Assembly: GCA_016709025.1 (NCBI GenBank)
Contig: JADJEQ010000009.1
Coordinates: forward strand, 176,192-240,191
Reading direction: 5' to 3'
From: Bacteroidales bacterium
GTDB taxonomy: Bacteria > Bacteroidota > Bacteroidia > Bacteroidales > Lentimicrobiaceae
Length of the DNA stretch: 64,000 nt
Part shown: piece after piece, positions 51,098 through 59,972 of the stretch
Numbering within the stretch: the stretch's first letter is position 1
Layout: each line of letters begins with the position of its first letter
Notes under the pieces: model-generated
What the model saw: the letters and a program-made list of their open reading frames with translations, nothing else
Told to the model about the DNA's origin: nothing
Databases searched by the model: none
Position numbers and translations under genes: made by a program

Positions 51098-53140
51098 ATG
51101 ACCAGGGATGAAGCAAGAGCCCGGATAGATCATCTGATCGCCGAGATCAACGGGCACAATTATCGTTATTATCAACTTGCCAATCCCAGCATCAGCGATT
51201 TTGAGTTCGATTTACTTCTTAAGGAACTTGAAACCCTTGAAAGGGAGTTTCCTGAATTGCTAAGTCCCAATAGTCCCTCTCAAAGGGTTGGGGGTGAAAT
51301 TACCAGGGAATTTGAAACAGTTTTTCACCGTTATCCGATGCTTTCGCTCGAGAATACCTACTCAGAATCTGAGTTGCGTGACTTTGATGCAAGGGTTAAC
51401 CGCCTTTTACAAGGATCTTACGAATATGTTTGTGAGTTAAAAATTGATGGGGTTTCCATAAGCCTTATTTATCAGGATGGTTTGCTGGTCAGGGCTATCA
51501 CCCGTGGTGATGGGGTCAGGGGAGACGATGTTACAACGAATATCAGAACCATCAGAACCATTCCTTTAAGATTAACACCAGGTAATTATCCATCTGAATT
51601 TGAGGTCAGGGGTGAAATTTTCATGCCAAGGGCAGGGTTTGACCAGATGAACCGTTTACGGGAAGAAGAAGGTGAAGTGGCATTTGCCAATCCCCGGAAT
51701 GCAACTGCCGGAACACTCAAAACCCAGGACTCTCAATTGGTTGCCCGTCGCCCGCTTGACTCTTTTGTTTATTATCTGATTGGCGAGGATGTTGCAGGAG
51801 AATCTCATTATGAACGTCTTACCATGCTGAAATCATGGGGATTTAAGGTCAGCGATATCAAAGCCAGGTGTGCTGGTATAGATCAGGTGCTTGCTTTTAT
51901 TGAGGATGTAGGGCGCGACAGGGCGCAACTCGATTTTGATATAGATGGTGTTGTTATAAAGGTTAATTCAATTGCTCAACAGGAAAAACTCGGTTATACG
52001 GCAAAATCGCCCCGCTGGGCCATTGCGTACAAATTCAAGGCGGAAGAAGCCATGACCAGGCTTTTATCCATCGACTACCAGGTTGGCAGAACAGGGGCTG
52101 TTACCCCCGTTGCCAATCTTGAACCTGTTTTCCTTGCCGGGACAACCGTAAAGAGGGCTACCCTTCACAATGCGGATGTAATGGAAGCGCTCGATATCAG
52201 GGTAGGGGATAGTGTTTTTATTGAAAAAGGCGGTGAGATTATCCCCAAAATCAAAGCGGTAGATTATGCTCAACGGGTTGCCGGTACCCCGGAAACCCTT
52301 TTTATACAAAATTGCCCGGAATGCAACACTCCTCTTTTACGTGCTGAAGGAGAGGCAGCCTGGTATTGTCCGAATGAACTTAGCTGTCCTCCCCAGATAA
52401 AAGGACGCCTGGTTCATTTTATCAGCCGGAAGGCGATGAACATTGACAGTCTGGGAGAAGGTAAAATAGAAGTTTTATACGAAAACGGACTGGTTAAAAG
52501 CCTTGCCGATTTATACGACCTGACTTACGACAAACTGATCGGGCTGGAAAAAATCATTCAGGAAGAGGACAAAAAGGAGAAACGAATAAGTTTCCGTGAG
52601 AAAACGGTGAGTAATATTCTATCAGGACTTGAGAAGTCGAAAAGTGTTGTGTTTGAAAAGGTTCTGTTCGCCCTTGGCATCAGGTTCGTAGGTGAAACAG
52701 TGGCGAAAAAACTGGCATTTCATTACAGGAATATCGAAAATCTGAGAAAGGCCAGCCTCACTGAGTTGATAACAGTTGATGAAATCGGGGATAAAATTGC
52801 GGGTAGTGTGGTCGGATATTTCTCAGATCCGGCAAACATGTCTTTGATTGAAAGACTTAGAAACAGCGGATTGAAATTCGAAATCCATGAAAAACCGGGA
52901 GCAAAAGGCAATGCATTGGCAGGCAAGTCATTCGTTGTAAGCGGGGTTTTCGCCAATTATTCCCGTGAAGGAATTAAAGAAACCATTGAATTAAATGGTG
53001 GTAAGGTGAGCAGTTCGGTTTCTTCGAAAACCGACTTTTTGGTTGCCGGCGAAAATATGGGACCGGAAAAGCGCAGAAAGGCTGAAGACCTTGATGTTAA
53101 AATCATTTCGGAGCAGGAATTTACGCAAATGCTGGGGTAG
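51098..53140 (+). CDS. ligA: NAD-dependent DNA ligase LigA
   Basis: A 680-residue essential replication enzyme sealing nicks with NAD+. The domains are in normal order: Ia (NGHNYRYYQLANPSISDFEF), adenylation with the nucleotide-binding Lys in CELKIDGVSIS (near 115), the OB fold, a four-Cys zinc finger (CPECNTP, then YCPNELSCPP), helix-hairpin-helix and a C-terminal BRCT domain (GKSFVVSGVFANYSREG to the end). Length and motifs are standard. A terminator lies downstream. Confidence 0.96.
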   Translation: MTRDEARARIDHLIAEINGHNYRYYQLANPSISDFEFDLLLKELETLEREFPELLSPNSPSQRVGGEITREFETVFHRYPMLSLENTYSESELRDFDARVNRLLQGSYEYVCELKIDGVSISLIYQDGLLVRAITRGDGVRGDDVTTNIRTIRTIPLRLTPGNYPSEFEVRGEIFMPRAGFDQMNRLREEEGEVAFANPRNATAGTLKTQDSQLVARRPLDSFVYYLIGEDVAGESHYERLTMLKSWGFKVSDIKARCAGIDQVLAFIEDVGRDRAQLDFDIDGVVIKVNSIAQQEKLGYTAKSPRWAIAYKFKAEEAMTRLLSIDYQVGRTGAVTPVANLEPVFLAGTTVKRATLHNADVMEALDIRVGDSVFIEKGGEIIPKIKAVDYAQRVAGTPETLFIQNCPECNTPLLRAEGEAAWYCPNELSCPPQIKGRLVHFISRKAMNIDSLGEGKIEVLYENGLVKSLADLYDLTYDKLIGLEKIIQEEDKKEKRISFREKTVSNILSGLEKSKSVVFEKVLFALGIRFVGETVAKKLAFHYRNIENLRKASLTELITVDEIGDKIAGSVVGYFSDPANMSLIERLRNSGLKFEIHEKPGAKGNALAGKSFVVSGVFANYSREGIKETIELNGGKVSSSVSSKTDFLVAGENMGPEKRRKAEDLDVKIISEQEFTQMLG

Positions 53141-53193
53141 TTCGCGTGTGCACGCATCAGAAAATAAGACGCGCACAAACCGGGTTAATATCA

Positions 53194-53229
53194 AAAAAAG
53201 AGGCTCACTTTGCAGAAAGCCTCTTTTTT
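53194..53229. terminator. Bidirectional terminator between ligA and the convergent gene
   Basis: AAAAAAGAGGC and GCCTCTTTTTT arms with a 14-base loop; A and T tracts on the two sides allow action on both strands. Confidence 0.85.
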
Positions 53230-53245
53230 CGTTAAGGAACCAATA

Positions 53246-53901
53246 CTAAAATTTACTGATTTTACTGGCGCCACTTATATCTGTATCTACGCTTGCCGGA
53301 TTCCCCGTATATGAGATTTTGGAAGCACCACTGCCTTCAACTGCTAGAGACTCGGTGACATTCACCCTGGCATTGGAAGCGCCACTACATTCGATGTTGC
53401 ACCTTCGTGTCAGAAATTCTGCTGCTTCAATTTCACTGGCTCCGCTGAGGTCAGCTTCAAATTCCGGCGCATTGCCTTTCAGGGTGATTTCTGAAGCACC
53501 GCTGAAGTCGCATGCTAGTTTTACTGCCGATAGGTTGAGGCTGATTTTCGTGGCTCCGCTTCCATCAATTTCCAGGTTTGAAAATTTCATCGGATTCGTT
53601 CCGGTGATAGGTCCTTACCATTGCTTATATGCGTATTGTTTTCAAGTTTTATGATCAGGGTACCTGATCTCACCTCGGTAATGATCTTCGGAAGAACATC
53701 GTCGTCTGCTTCAATCATGAGCTTTTCAGTACTGCCTTGTGTCAGAATTACTTTAAATCCTCCACTGACCTCAATCTTATTGAAGTTTTTAACAGTTCTT
53801 TCCTGTTTTGATGCCATGGCATTTAATGAAATGGTTGCAACCAGAACTATAAGCAGTATCAACTGCATGGCTAAGTTCTTTTGAGCGGTGATTGTTTTCA
53901 T
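53246..53901 (-). pseudogene. GIN-domain (DUF2807) surface protein, internal deletion and frameshift
   Basis: Two frames form one gene. The upstream piece (53587-53901, 104 residues) has a signal peptide and the start of the domain (VKNFNKIEVSGGFKVILTQG, IKLENNTHISNG), then ends in a short foreign tail (KDLSPERIR). The downstream piece (53246-53590) resumes at SNLEIDGSGATKISLNLSAV and carries the serial SGAS turns (DFSGASEI, DLSGASEI, ECSGASNA) to the end. Family members have ~40 more residues between these parts, so a deletion with loss of frame occurred near 53590. Probably non-functional as given, or a sequence error. GIN-domain proteins are beta-helical and export to the surface. Confidence 0.75.
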
Positions 53902-54019
53902 AGGGATATGGTTTTGGGTTATCTGTTTGTAAATTGATTTAATTCAAATAATCTGGTGATTAAGGTTAAAAAACACTTAAATGAACATTCTGCTTAATCA
54001 GGTAATCGTTTTTTCAGAC

Positions 54020-55099
54020 TCAATAAAGTTTAACATCACAGTTTTTTCCTTTGATATTTACTTTTGATGTGGGTGATTTTGACGGGCCTACTTTGCCGGT
54101 CAGCAATTTTGAAGTATATGATTTCTCGGTTACCGTTACAGAAGATTCTTTGGGATACTTGCAATCGCCGAAACTCATGTCCGCATTCAGTGAATAAGAT
54201 GCAGTGGATGGGATACCCAGGTCGATGCCATTGAAGGAGGCAACCAGATTAATGAGGGTAAAGGCGGGGTCGACTAATTTAACATCCAGCCCTCCGTATT
54301 CCACATTCAAATCCAGTTTCTGAATCAGTTTATCGATATCCAGTGTGCTGAATTTTCCACTTCCGGTCAGGGTTTTAATAGAGCCAATATTATAGGTGTC
54401 GTATTCGGAATCGATCACCAGATTGTTGAGTTCGTCAAGGTCGAGGGTCGTAAACTTTGTTTCACTGTTAATGTCGGAAGCATTCTTAACTTTCATGGTA
54501 CTGTATTCCAGGTTCAGTTTTGCATCACCCATGGTATTGATTGTCCCGCTGCTGAACTTCAGTGTTATCGCAGAAGCCGGGTTGGTGAGCCGGTTAATCG
54601 TCATATTTCCATATTCAATGGTAATGTTGGCCGGGGAAGTTGTTTCGTCAATATACAGGTCCCCGAAGCGATTGTTGACAGTAATGCTGGTCGATCTGGG
54701 CATATTGATGGTATAATCGACACTGAATGATTTTGACTTGTGGTTCTCCCCGGTTTTCCCAAATTTTGTGGTTATTTCAACCAATGAACTGTTGCCGGTA
54801 ATAACCGGGGTTATCTGGTTGAGGAGATTAGTGGCATCCTTGTCGGTGCGGGCGTCGGCGGTTACAAGCACGTCAATGGTCATCAGGTTTTTATCCCACA
54901 CATTGCAGTGAACTTTTCCAAAACTGGTTTCAACATTCAGTTTCACATCCTGGCCAACTACAAACTCTTTTTTAATCGTTTTGGTTTTTGTTCCGGTTTG
55001 TGCCTGACTGGTAAATGCCGGCATGGTCAGAATGAATGCGGAAATTACCAGTGTCTTAAGCGAAAGTGCTTTCATTTTTCTGAATTTTAAAGTTTTCAT
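54020..55099 (-). CDS. Exported DUF4097-like beta-helical protein
   Basis: A 359-residue exported protein with a signal peptide (~residues 9-33, ending SQAQ) and short beta-strand repeats (SITVNNRFGDLYIDETTSPA, ITIEYGNMTINRLTNPA, LNLEYSTMKVKNAS, LNVEYGGLDVKLVD), as in putative adhesin/DUF4097 proteins. It overlaps the upstream anti-sigma-like gene by 44 bases; an internal ATG (MKALSLKTL, residue 9) shortens the overlap. It follows the ECF sigma gene, so it may be a target of, or a partner in, that system. Confidence 0.7.
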   Translation of the reverse strand: MKTLKFRKMKALSLKTLVISAFILTMPAFTSQAQTGTKTKTIKKEFVVGQDVKLNVETSFGKVHCNVWDKNLMTIDVLVTADARTDKDATNLLNQITPVITGNSSLVEITTKFGKTGENHKSKSFSVDYTINMPRSTSITVNNRFGDLYIDETTSPANITIEYGNMTINRLTNPASAITLKFSSGTINTMGDAKLNLEYSTMKVKNASDINSETKFTTLDLDELNNLVIDSEYDTYNIGSIKTLTGSGKFSTLDIDKLIQKLDLNVEYGGLDVKLVDPAFTLINLVASFNGIDLGIPSTASYSLNADMSFGDCKYPKESSVTVTEKSYTSKLLTGKVGPSKSPTSKVNIKGKNCDVKLY

Positions 55100-55655
55100 T
55101 TTCCTTGTTTACAGATGATTCGTATGCCGGTTTGGAGAGCTGTTCCACTACTTTATCCAGCAGACCACTCAATATCCTATAGTTGTTCCTGATGGCGTCA
55201 ACCAGCCTTTCATCCCGGTTGCCGTTGAGGTACTCGTTTTTCAGTGTATTTGATGATTCGTTCAGGCTGTTGATCTCTTCATTCAGTGATGCTTTCACCT
55301 GCATTGCTTCGGGGCCTGAACCGGCCAGCGTTTCAATCCGGTCTATTTTCTCACGGGTTTGTATCGCATAATACTGTTCCATTTCAATCAGTTCAGGTGG
55401 TAGCCCGCTATCAGCACTTTCTGGTAAACTGACCGGATGTCCCAGTATTGCAATGATTCCGGCACTTAAACCCACCAGCGCGATGGCAACTGCTGCAATC
55501 TTTAACCAATTGTTGATCGTTGAAAAACGGTTTCCCTTTCCGATGCTTTGCTGATCGTTCAACAGCCCGATAAATTTCTCTTCGTGCTGCCTGCCTGGCA
55601 GACCGTCATCAAACTGGTCCCTGTGTTCGTTGATGTATTCTTCAAGTTTTTTCAT
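55056..55655 (-). CDS. Probable membrane anti-sigma factor
   Basis: A 199-residue protein: acidic N-terminal ~50 residues (LEEYINEHRDQFDDGLPG), one membrane segment at ~50-70 (WLKIAAVAIALVGLSAGIIA), and a helical, charged extracytoplasmic part with coiled-coil character (EEINSLNESSNTLKNEYLNG). Its start overlaps the sigma gene stop by four bases. Its shape and position fit an anti-sigma factor, but no conserved zinc motif (HxxxCxxC) is present, so this is by context. Confidence 0.65.
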   Translation of the reverse strand: MKKLEEYINEHRDQFDDGLPGRQHEEKFIGLLNDQQSIGKGNRFSTINNWLKIAAVAIALVGLSAGIIAILGHPVSLPESADSGLPPELIEMEQYYAIQTREKIDRIETLAGSGPEAMQVKASLNEEINSLNESSNTLKNEYLNGNRDERLVDAIRNNYRILSGLLDKVVEQLSKPAYESSVNKENENFKIQKNESTFA

Positions 55656-56236
55656 AATATTATTCTCCCATTCCCGGTCGCTGAAACCACCATTCCGTTT
55701 CGGCTTTGCATCGTGCTGATGTGCTTTAAAAGCGACTGTTTAGCTCTCGATATCCGTGTTCTCACATTGGCCTGGCTGATATTCAGTATCTGGCCGATTT
55801 CTTCGTGATCGTAACCTTCAAACAGGCAAAGCGACAGGATTACACGGTATTCGTCATGTATTTCGTTCATTGCTTTTTTAATCTGTTCAACCCTGTATTC
55901 AATGAACTCTTCGCTTTCAGATTCGCTGTAATCGGCAATATCCGGCAATGATGCGTGGATTTCTTCCTGTGGTCTGCGTTTGGCAAGGTGATCAATGGCA
56001 TTGTTAACTGCTATTTTCTTCAACCATCCGGCAAAAGCCGAGGGACCTTTGTAGGATTTAATTCTGTTGAATGCATCAATAAAGGAATTCTGCATCAGGT
56101 CTTCGGCATCGGCTGTATTGTTGACGATTCTCAGGCAGGTATTGTACACCTGCCGGTAGTACTTGCGGTACACCCCGATCTGTGCCTGCTGATTCCCGGC
56201 CTTGCATCCCTCAACCAGTATGTCGTCCTGATCCAT
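55652..56236 (-). CDS. ECF-type RNA polymerase sigma factor
   Basis: A 194-residue sigma-70 of the ECF group. Region 2 reads YRQVYNTCLRIVNNTADAED, LMQNSFIDAFNRIKSYKGPS and WLKKIAVNNAIDHLAKRR. Region 4 reads MNEIHDEYRVILSLCLFEGY, DHEEIGQILNISQANVRTR and ISRAKQSLL. It starts the unit sigma, anti-sigma-like, DUF4097-like (with overlaps), and probably controls its own operon and envelope genes. Confidence 0.9.
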   Translation of the reverse strand: MDQDDILVEGCKAGNQQAQIGVYRKYYRQVYNTCLRIVNNTADAEDLMQNSFIDAFNRIKSYKGPSAFAGWLKKIAVNNAIDHLAKRRPQEEIHASLPDIADYSESESEEFIEYRVEQIKKAMNEIHDEYRVILSLCLFEGYDHEEIGQILNISQANVRTRISRAKQSLLKHISTMQSRNGMVVSATGNGRIIL

Positions 56237-56327
56237 TTTGCTTTTGATGTATAGTTAAGACCTGAGCCGGGAGAAATTGTTACACTTTCGAAGATAATTT
56301 TTCAATTTTCAATTTCCAATTTTTAAT

Positions 56328-56357
56328 TTCGGATTGCGGATTTCGGATTTCGGATTG
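56328..56357. repeat. GGATTTC-type heptamer tract
   Basis: Four in-register heptamer units (TTCGGATTGCGGATTTCGG and on), in the gap between the sigma gene and the permease gene. Same family as at 37.7, 41.6 and 57.6 kb. Confidence 0.8.
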
Positions 56358-56639
56358 CCGGGGGTTGGTCGCTGGATTTGTTGCGTTTTGATTGTTTTCC
56401 TTCTCTCTTAGGTTAAAGTTTAGAATGATTGTTTTAATATTCAGCCTAAGAAATTACGCTTCTTTTAAAAGATCATCATTCCATTTTCAGAGAATATCCT
56501 CCATCATTCCATCAAATGTGGGTTGGTCGGGCAACCAAAAGGTCGATCAAGATTCAATCAATAATCCGGGCTGAATATCCATTTACCTAAATTTGCCTGA
56601 TTTTTTACATTCCCATTACATGCCAATCTACAAACTGCC

Positions 56640-57572
56640 TTGAAAGCCGAACTACTGAAGTACTACATCTTTGCTGTCTTATCCATGCTCTTCTGGGGGC
56701 TGACCTTTGTATGGTTTAAAATTGCTGTGGCATATTATGAACCCATCAGCATTATTTTTATCAGGTTGCTGCTTTCATCAGCGATGTTGTTTGGTTTTAT
56801 CAGAATTTCGAACAAAAATGAAAGCATTCAGAAGGAAGACTATAAGTGGTATGCTTTGCTTGCCCTCAGCCAGCCGTTTTTCTACTTTCTCGGGGAAAGT
56901 TACGGGCTGAAATATGTTTCTTCCACCATCTCATCTGCCATCATCGCGACCATTCCCTTGTTCAGTCCGCTGGCCGCGATGTGGTTTACCCGAGAAAAAA
57001 TCAACCTGTTTACCATTTCAGGAATTGTGGTTTCATTTGCCGGGATTGTGGTGATGCTGATTAACCCAGACCTGAGCCTGAATGCAGCACCCAAAGGAAT
57101 ACTATTGCTTTTTATTGCCGTGTTTTCGGCCGTTGTTTATTCGGTGATTGTCAAAAAACTCACCCATAAGTATTCGGCTTTAACCATCATCTCCCGGCAG
57201 AACCTGATAGGGGCATTTTACTTTTTACCGCTTTTTCTTATTTTTGATTTTCAGGGATTTTCTGTGGTTATACCTGATATGAAACTGATCCTGGCTCTCC
57301 TGCAACTGGCTTTTTTTGGTTCCTGTCTGGCCTACCTGTTTTTTATCATGGCCGTGGCTAAGTTGGGTATGATTAAAGCCAATATTTTCACCAACCTGAT
57401 TCCGGTATTTACCGCAGTTGCCGCGTATTTTGTGCTGAATGAAATCTTTTCAGTTCAGAAAATAGCTGGCATTGTGTTGGTAGTTATGGGAATTGTTGTT
57501 TCACAGACCAGGGAAATCAGGCAGTTGATGGTGGGGAAGAGACAAAGGGACAAGGAGAGTGGGAGACAATGA
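56640..57572 (+). CDS. EamA/DMT-family permease
   Basis: A 310-residue integral membrane protein with ten hydrophobic segments in two EamA repeats (FWGLTFVWFKIAVAYYEPIS, SSTISSAIIATIPLFSPLAA; second half IIVSRQNLIG-like, FFGSCLAYLFFIMAVAKLG, FTAVAAYFVLNE). It exports an amino acid or other metabolite; the substrate is not predictable. The start is a TTG at 56640, since no in-frame ATG precedes the first segment. TAAATTTG at 56588-56595 fits a -7 element. The C-terminus is basic. Confidence 0.86.
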   Translation: MKAELLKYYIFAVLSMLFWGLTFVWFKIAVAYYEPISIIFIRLLLSSAMLFGFIRISNKNESIQKEDYKWYALLALSQPFFYFLGESYGLKYVSSTISSAIIATIPLFSPLAAMWFTREKINLFTISGIVVSFAGIVVMLINPDLSLNAAPKGILLLFIAVFSAVVYSVIVKKLTHKYSALTIISRQNLIGAFYFLPLFLIFDFQGFSVVIPDMKLILALLQLAFFGSCLAYLFFIMAVAKLGMIKANIFTNLIPVFTAVAAYFVLNEIFSVQKIAGIVLVVMGIVVSQTREIRQLMVGKRQRDKESGRQ

Positions 57573-57890
57573 GAGAATTCGGATTTCGGATTTCGGATTT
57601 CGGATTAGCCAATTAGTTGATTAGCGAATGAGCATTTGTGAGTATGGGGAGATTGGTTTTTAAATGGAATAATGGAATAATGCGGATTAGCCAATTAGCC
57701 AATTTGTTGATTAGCAAATGGGCATTTGTGAGTATGGGGAGATTGGTTTTTAAATGGAATAATGGAATAATGCAGATTAGCCAATTAGTTGATTAGCGAA
57801 TGGGCATTTGTGAGTATGGGGAGATTGTGATCAAGTGATTTGATGGAATAGTGGAATAATGGAATAGTGGAATAATGGGGATTACCGATT
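57573..57890. repeat. Three copies of an ~80-90-base direct repeat
   Basis: After a GGATTTC tract (~57578-57604), units starting at 57603, 57685 and 57775 each contain GATTAGCCAATTAG, then GATTAGCGAATG or a variant, GCATTTGTGAGTATGGGGAG and (in the first two) ATGGAATAATGGAATAATGC. The start of the unit is shared with the 52-base repeats near 37.7 and 38.1 kb. Confidence 0.88.
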
Positions 57891-57899
57891 CACTTTTCA

Positions 57900-58200
57900 C
57901 ATCCTTACTTCTTACTTCATACTTCTGTCTGACTTCCGACTTCCGGCCTCCGATCTCTGGTTCATGATTCCTGGTTCCTGGTTACTGGTTACTGGTTACT
58001 GGTTACTGGTTACTGGTTACTGGTTACTGATAGCTGATAGCTGATAGCTGGTTCTCAGTCTCTTCGTCTCTGAGTCTCTTCGTCACTCAATCTTCTTACT
58101 TCATACTTCTATCTGACTTCCGACTTCCGACTTCCGACTTCCGACTTCTGACTTCTGACTTCCGACCTCCTACTTCCTACCTCTTATCTCTGATTTCCGA
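57900..58200. repeat. Tandem heptamer tracts (CTGGTTA and GACTTCC families)
   Basis: CTGGTTA occurs seven times without a break at 57978-58026, preceded by CTGGTTC. CTGATAG-type units follow. At 58115-58184 ten heptamers stay in register (GACTTCC, GACTTCT, GACCTCC, TACTTCC and so on). No gene is present. Confidence 0.88.
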
Positions 58201-58300
58201 TTTCCAATGTGAGCTATTTTTTTGCATCTTTGTGTCCCTTCCTGAAGGCAGATTAGAGACTCTTTGAGAAAAAGAACATACAAACCAAATCATTGAAATT

Positions 58301-59256
58301 ATGAAAGTACTGGTTTTAGGCGCAGGCCTTGTTGGTGGTCCGATGGCCATTGATCTTGCAAAAGATGGTGAATTCGAAGTTACTTCGGCAGATGTTAACC
58401 CCGAAGCCCTGGCAAAACTGTCGGCATATCCGGGCATTGAAACCGTCAGGGCCGATCTGGACAATCCGCAGACCATCAAATTCCTGGCAGAAGGCAAAGA
58501 CCTTGTTATCAATGCTGTTCCGGGCTTTATGGGCTACCGCACGGTGGAACGCCTTACGTGGGCGGCCTGCCTGTGGTAAGAACCTGGCCTTACGAATACA
58601 AGGCGGTTTTTTCACCCATCGACGTCATTGAAGAATACACCCGTCCGGCCCGCTATATCGATGGTGGCAGAATGGTGGTTCGTGAAGCCCTTTCTGATCC
58701 CGAACTGCTCGAATTTCCGGGCATCGGAACCCTTGAAGCCTTTAACAGCGACGGTCTCCGTACCCTGGCAACTACCATCAAGGGGGATTATATGATTGAG
58801 AAAACCCTGCGCTACAAGGGTCATATCGAAAAAATGGCCGTGCTGCGCGATACGGGCTTCTTCAACAAGGAGCCGATGAATATCAACGGCGTCATGATCA
58901 GTCCCCTGGAGTTTACTTCAAAATTGTTGTTCCCCAAATGGAAACTTCAGGAAGGGGAGGAGGACCTGACCATTATGCAGGTGATCACCGAAGGGCTGAA
59001 GGATGGCCAACGGCAGCGCTATACCTGGAACCTGCATGACCGTTACGATCCTATCAGTGGTATTCACTCCATGGCCCGCACCACCGGCTATACCGCCACC
59101 ATGGCTGCCCGGATGCTGGCCCAGGGACTCTATACCCATAAAGGTGTTTCAGCGCCCGAATTCCTAGGAAAAGATCCGAAAATCGTCAGCTTTTTGCTGG
59201 AAGGGTTGAGAAGGAGAGGGGTGGTATATAGGGAGGAATTTCAGGTGATTGAATAG
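58301..59256 (+). pseudogene. Saccharopine dehydrogenase-like gene with internal deletion
   Basis: The first part (58301-~58550) has a Rossmann start (VLVLGAGLVGGPMAIDLAKD) and DLVINAVPGFMGYRT. It then runs into TVERLTWAACLW and a stop. The second part resumes at YVGGLPVVRTWPYEYKAVF and reads cleanly to GVVYREEFQVIE at 59256, with EEYTRPARYIDGGRMVVREA in between. Family members have roughly 55-60 further residues (the catalytic-domain stretch with a conserved GVAPG) between the two points, so a block was deleted and the frame lost near 58550. The rest is well conserved, so this is a recent deletion or an assembly gap. The repeat tract directly upstream may have helped. The likely original function is lysine/saccharopine-type dehydrogenase. 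Confidence 0.85.
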
Positions 59257-59274
59257 AATAAATCTGAAAATAAA

Positions 59275-59298
59275 AAAGCCCGGTGACCGGGCTTTTTT
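59275..59298 (+). terminator. Rho-independent terminator
   Basis: AAAAGCCCGGTGACCGGGCT followed by seven T, ~20 bases after the dehydrogenase stop. The A run lets it work on both strands. It marks the last host gene before the element. Confidence 0.92.
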
Positions 59299-59302
59299 TG
59301 TT

Positions 59303-59319
59303 TGTAGCGGGGACGAGAC
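59303..59319 (-). other. Possible attachment-site core resembling a tRNA 3' end
   Basis: The reverse complement GTCTCGTCCCCGCTACA looks like the T-arm and acceptor 3' end of a tRNA, without the rest of a tRNA. It sits between the host terminator and the first element gene, where an integration boundary is expected. Speculative. Confidence 0.3.
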
Positions 59320-59459
59320 GATCACCAGCCACATAACTACCTGATTATCAGTTCGCAATTTCTGTATAAGTTCGCTTTTTTGGGGAAAATTTGACGTTTT
59401 GTATAGGTTTTTGTATAGATTTTATGCCTTTTTTCGCCTTGAAAATCAGCATGAAAACT

Positions 59460-59843
59460 TCATTTTGAAAATTGTTTCAGTCGCTCATCCATCCTTCCAA
59501 TCTCTTTTTGAAGCTCTGAGATAAGGGCATCTTTTTCCCGTATTTGAGCCGTCATTAATTCAATCGTAATTTCCTTCCTTGTCAGAACCAGGCTTTCTAA
59601 CGGCAGGGACTGCTCATTACCCTCCATTTCGCCAACCCCGTTCAGGAGCCACTGTGGATTAAGCTTCTCAAAATCCGAAAGCATCTTTATCAAATGCCTT
59701 GAAGGAATCGGGTGGTTGCCGCTGAACCAGTTGTTGACAGCTTGTCTTGACACTCCGAGTCGTTTCGCAATTTGCTGCTGAGAAATATCCTTAGTTTTAA
59801 AGAATTGGTCAACACGCTGATTAAGAGATATTTCTTCAATCAT
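59460..59843 (-). CDS. XRE-family phage-type repressor
   Basis: A 127-residue DNA-binding protein. The N-terminal helix-turn-helix is ISQQQIAKRLGVSRQAVNNW at ~20-40, followed by HLIKMLSDFEKLNPQWLLNG, and a C-terminal coiled coil (LMTAQIREKDALISELQKEI). No peptidase domain is seen, so it is not LexA-like. It is transcribed away from the early genes, with three TGTACA elements in the 129-base gap between. This is the usual immunity/early-gene switch layout of a temperate phage or integrative element. Confidence 0.85.
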   Translation of the reverse strand: MIEEISLNQRVDQFFKTKDISQQQIAKRLGVSRQAVNNWFSGNHPIPSRHLIKMLSDFEKLNPQWLLNGVGEMEGNEQSLPLESLVLTRKEITIELMTAQIREKDALISELQKEIGRMDERLKQFSK

Positions 59844-59882
59844 GCAAAATTTATTTTACCAAACTATGATAAAGTTGAGAAT

Positions 59883-59940
59883 ATGTACATAAATTTGCTG
59901 TACAATCATTTTGATTTGCTGTACAAAGATAATACTTTTT
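59883..59940. promoter_or_regulatory. Early promoter with three TGTACA operator elements
   Basis: TGTACA occurs at 59884, 59899 and 59920. The last two lie in the 13-base direct repeat ATTTGCTGTACAA (59893-59905 and 59914-59926, 21 bases apart). TTTG at 59910-59913, then 19 bases, then TACTTTTT at 59933-59940 forms a Bacteroidota promoter for the 59973 gene, with the third element in its spacer. The repressor at 59460 is the likely ligand. Confidence 0.65.
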
Positions 59941-59972
59941 CAACACTAATGCAATACTAAACCAATAAAAAA

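Noticed and set aside
57900..58200. CRISPR array
   Set aside because: Repeats are tandem heptamers without spacers of even length and no cas genes are present.
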